Below, piece by piece: positions 5,448 to 7,369 of a DNA stretch of 7,369 nucleotides. How positions within the stretch are numbered: position 1 is the first letter of the stretch; every line of letters begins with the position of its first letter. Below the pieces are notes generated by a model. It ran no database searches and was not told the origin of the DNA. It saw nothing but the letters and a program-made list of their open reading frames with translations. The stretch is from Thermoprotei archaeon (GTDB lineage Archaea > Thermoproteota > Thermoprotei_A > Sulfolobales > NBVN01): NCBI GenBank assembly GCA_003661745.1, contig QMWS01000033.1, positions 1-7,369 on the forward strand, written 5' to 3'. The translations under genes and the position numbers were made by a program.

Positions 5448-6374
5448 ATGAGGTTGCTGCTAGAGTCCTTCGGGGCTAGGGTACTTATCGAGTCAAGTGA
5501 TGACTTGAGTGAAGTTGCTTCTGGCTTAAGAGACCTCTTTGCTAGGCGTTACATACCGTCATTCATAATTAGTGAGTATTCAGGCAGCAGCTACGATGCG
5601 AGAATTCATTGGGATGTCACATCGGGTGAGTTCAGAGTTAATGAGTACTCGCTTGGAGACGTGGATGAGTTTAAGATATCGTCACCGCCACCTAGACCAT
5701 ATACTTGCGAGTCACCTTACTTCTTCGTATTGCAGGTCTTTGCGAGGCAGTACCTGAAGAAGGGTTACTTAATGTTTACTGATGCAGTTTCATTTACTGA
5801 CGGCAAGGGTGACGCATACCTAATTCTAGGCTATCCCCATGGAGGCAAGAGCAGCATACTGACTATAGCTTTAGCTAATGGATACTCACCGTTGACTACC
5901 GAGAACACCATAGTACGTGTCGCCAGCGGATACTTGGAAGTTGTCGGAGGTACTGATGTTTTAGTTTTGGATCCATATACCTTAGATAGGTATGGATTAG
6001 ATCTAAGGGTTAAGCCTGATGGTTCTACAAGGCACGGTTATTTAATAGTAGACCTAGGTAAGAGAGTTAGTAAGTCGCTGTTTCCAGTAAAGATTAAATC
6101 CATCTACGTTGTCCACTGCTCCTTCTCATCGATAGGAGCTAGTAAGAAGCTAATTAAGGGAAGGAAAGCGATGAAGACCCTATGGCAATTCGCAACATCA
6201 ATTATTAGGGGTATAGATTACTACGAGCCCTACCCATTATATCTCTCAGATGATAAATTAGATGAGCTGCAGAGAAGGTACCTCACTAAAGTATCTGCAA
6301 TGTATGAAGGAAAATTCTACGAGATATTTGGATCTCATTTAGACGTTTTCAATGAAATAGTAAGGGAGCGATAG
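5448..6374 (+). CDS. HprK-like P-loop (PEPCK-fold) ATP-binding protein, substrate unknown
   Basis: A 308-residue protein resembling the HPr kinase-like group (HprK C-terminal domain and its relatives), which bind ATP and phosphorylate proteins or small molecules. Seen: an N-terminal alpha/beta region (about 1-100) with several aromatic residues; a lead-in strand and Asp-Ala-Val near 113-115, where relatives often have a His-Ala-Ser-Ala-Val motif; a Walker A loop Gly128-Tyr-Pro-His-Gly-Gly-Lys134-Ser135; and shortly after it Leu-Thr-Thr-Glu152-Asn153-Thr, at the place where HprK relatives have Leu-Ser-Asp-Asp. The replacement of the Asp pair by Glu-Asn may alter metal binding or catalysis. There is no signal peptide or membrane segment. 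The C-terminal third (about 220-308) is charged and rich in Lys, Arg and Tyr and is not recognised. The gene is divergent from mobA, and nothing in the window links it to formate metabolism. Start ATG 5448 is chosen because the upstream G-rich stretch is too close to act as an SD, which fits a leaderless transcript. A non-kinase ATPase is possible. Confidence 0.6.
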   Translation: MRLLLESFGARVLIESSDDLSEVASGLRDLFARRYIPSFIISEYSGSSYDARIHWDVTSGEFRVNEYSLGDVDEFKISSPPPRPYTCESPYFFVLQVFARQYLKKGYLMFTDAVSFTDGKGDAYLILGYPHGGKSSILTIALANGYSPLTTENTIVRVASGYLEVVGGTDVLVLDPYTLDRYGLDLRVKPDGSTRHGYLIVDLGKRVSKSLFPVKIKSIYVVHCSFSSIGASKKLIKGRKAMKTLWQFATSIIRGIDYYEPYPLYLSDDKLDELQRRYLTKVSAMYEGKFYEIFGSHLDVFNEIVRER

Positions 6375-6561
6375 CACCCTTACTTGCACGTACTCCACAG
6401 TTCTCAGATAAACTCAAACATTTATGCTTACACTTATATGGTGCCTAGAATATAGCATTAGTTGATGTTGTTTGGAATTTGAGGATAAATTGCTTAAAAC
6501 TTAGAACGTGAGTCTGCGGAGAAATAGGTAAAATAGGGAATGAAGTTCTCAATATTAAGGT
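6375..6561. other. 187-base convergent intergenic spacer, no gene recognised
   Basis: Between the stop of the HprK-like gene and the stop of the minus-strand flavoprotein gene. It is more A/T-rich than the genes around it. I see no tRNA, no C/D-box sRNA signature (no clear RTGATGA with CTGA), no long T-run and no convincing hairpin. A/T-rich segments at 6416-6438 (for example TTATATGG at 6434-6441) could be a chance TATA-like string; the longest reading frame after it is only 13 codons. It presumably holds the 3' ends of both transcripts. Confidence 0.5.
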
Positions 6562-7369
6562 TTATATCTTATTGAGTACTCCTCTAGCGGCTAATACTCC
6601 AGTAGCTGCAGCTACATTTATTCCTCTTGAGAGTCCTGCGCCGTCACCAGCTACGAAGACGTTCTCAAGTGTCGTTTCTAGGTACTCATTAATTCTTGCT
6701 TTAACGCTGTAGAACTTGATTTCTGGTGCGTAAAGGAGGGTTTGAGACGATGCTATGCCGGGCATTATGGTGTCTAGTCTATTAATTGCCTCAATTAAGT
6801 TCGCTACTACTCTGTACGGTAGCGCCATACCTATGTCGCCGGGGGTTACGTGCTTTAGTGTGGGCTCTACAGCACTTCTGCTAACTCTCTCCCATGTACT
6901 CCTCCTACCTGCTATTAAGTCCCCGAATCTCTGGATTATCGGTTTACCGCCACCTAACTTAGTCGCTAGATGCGCTATGTTCCTGCCGTAGGCTATAGTA
7001 TCTTCTAATGGGTTAGTTAGCTTGACAGTAACTAGCAGGGCGAAGTTAGTGTTCTTTGACTTTATGTTTACGTATGACTCACCATTCACACCTACTATGT
7101 GGTCGTCGTACCTCTCCTGAACTACGAATCCGTTAGGGTTAGTGCAGAAGGTCCTTACCTTATCATCGTAGACCTTAGTGTACATTATTATCTTTGGGTC
7201 CCTCACTATCTTAGTTATTGGTTCAGCAACGTAAGACGGTATTTCAACCCTCACACCAATGTCTAGGGGTCCGGGCTCAATCTCAATACCCCTCTTCTTA
7301 GCCAACTCAGCAAACCATGATGCACCACTACGCCCTGGAGCTAAGATCACGAATTTCGCCGTTAAATCA
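6562..7369 (-). CDS. FAD-dependent dehydrogenase, COG2509-type (partial, N-terminus beyond the window)
   Basis: The frame is open to the right edge, so the window holds the last 268 residues of a longer flavoprotein; the GTG at 7350 is internal, because the codons before it (Asp-Leu-Thr-Ala-Lys-Phe) continue the same fold with no stop. In partial numbering: Val-Ile-Leu-Ala-Pro-Gly-Arg-Ser-Gly at 7-15, Asp-Ile-Gly-Val-Arg-Val-Glu at 36-42, Arg-Thr-Phe-Cys-Thr-Asn-Pro-Asn-Gly at 72-80, and a C-terminal FAD motif Val-Ala-Gly-Asp-Gly-Ala-Gly at 239-245 followed by Ser-Arg-Gly-Ile and an Ala-rich helix. These match the archaeal and bacterial family of uncharacterised FAD-dependent dehydrogenases (COG2509), related to geranylgeranyl reductase-like and BaiN-like proteins and usually about 450-490 residues long. 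The substrate is unknown in the family. It ends convergently with the HprK-like gene and shows no evident tie to the formate operon. The C-terminus ends at TAA 6562-6564 and looks complete. Confidence 0.83.
   Translation of the reverse strand, partial: DLTAKFVILAPGRSGASWFAELAKKRGIEIEPGPLDIGVRVEIPSYVAEPITKIVRDPKIIMYTKVYDDKVRTFCTNPNGFVVQERYDDHIVGVNGESYVNIKSKNTNFALLVTVKLTNPLEDTIAYGRNIAHLATKLGGGKPIIQRFGDLIAGRRSTWERVSRSAVEPTLKHVTPGDIGMALPYRVVANLIEAINRLDTIMPGIASSQTLLYAPEIKFYSVKARINEYLETTLENVFVAGDGAGLSRGINVAAATGVLAARGVLNKI

Noticed and set aside
5263..5451. 62-codon plus-strand open frame across the mobA start and divergent spacer
   Set aside because: It overlaps the well-supported mobA gene antisense, runs through the promoter region, and has no SD or family resemblance.
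6442..6500. Possible C/D-box small RNA in the convergent spacer (TTGATGT and TGAGGAT strings)
   Set aside because: Neither string fits the C-box consensus and no CTGA D box is found at a suitable distance.
7348..7350. GTG as the true start of the right-hand flavoprotein
   Set aside because: The frame stays open to the window edge, and the partial protein begins in mid-fold without the N-terminal FAD-binding motif, so the gene continues outside.

Overview
The window looks like chromosomal DNA of a thermophilic crenarchaeon (Thermoproteota; Desulfurococcales or a neighbour is a guess from style only). Pointers are the heavy use of AGG for Arg and ATA for Ile, GTG and TTG starts, Shine-Dalgarno (SD) sequences built on GGTG or GAGGTGGT, very tight gene packing, TATA-like rather than -35/-10 promoters, and archaeal protein families throughout. 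I see no rRNA, tRNA, CRISPR array or insertion sequence.

Left part (1-4752, + strand). The tail of a membrane protein (1-87) is followed by a tightly packed set of five redox genes: a GltD-like FAD/NAD(P) oxidoreductase (121-1167), a four-cluster [4Fe-4S] HycB-type ferredoxin (1177-1677), a molybdenum/tungsten formate dehydrogenase catalytic subunit with Cys in place of selenocysteine (1688-3748), a second, paralogous four-cluster ferredoxin (3751-4242), and a HycF/HyfH-like polyferredoxin with two C-terminal CxxC pairs (4267-4752). Gaps are 9, 10, 2 and 24 bases, so this is very probably one operon. The simplest model is cytoplasmic formate oxidation: electrons leave the Mo/W-bisPGD site through the ferredoxins either to the flavoprotein (NAD(P)H side) or, through the HycF-like protein, to a hydrogenase-type complex that is not in the window.

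Middle (4739-6374). A minus-strand mobA homologue converges on the operon and overlaps its last gene by 14 bases; its product would make the guanine dinucleotide form of the cofactor that the formate dehydrogenase needs. Back to back with mobA, across a 76-base divergent promoter region containing an inverted repeat, lies a plus-strand gene for an HprK-like P-loop protein of unknown substrate.

Right part (6375-7369). A 187-base convergent spacer with no clear gene is followed by the C-terminal part of a COG2509-type FAD-dependent dehydrogenase on the minus strand, which runs off the right edge.

Most noteworthy: the formate dehydrogenase module resembles a split version of the bacterial AegA/UacF (ferredoxin-GltD fusion) plus FdhF arrangement; its GltD-like subunit lacks the usual N-terminal Fe-S domain and carries Asp in place of the second glycine of the NAD(P)-binding motif; and the HprK-like protein has an altered catalytic Asp pair.
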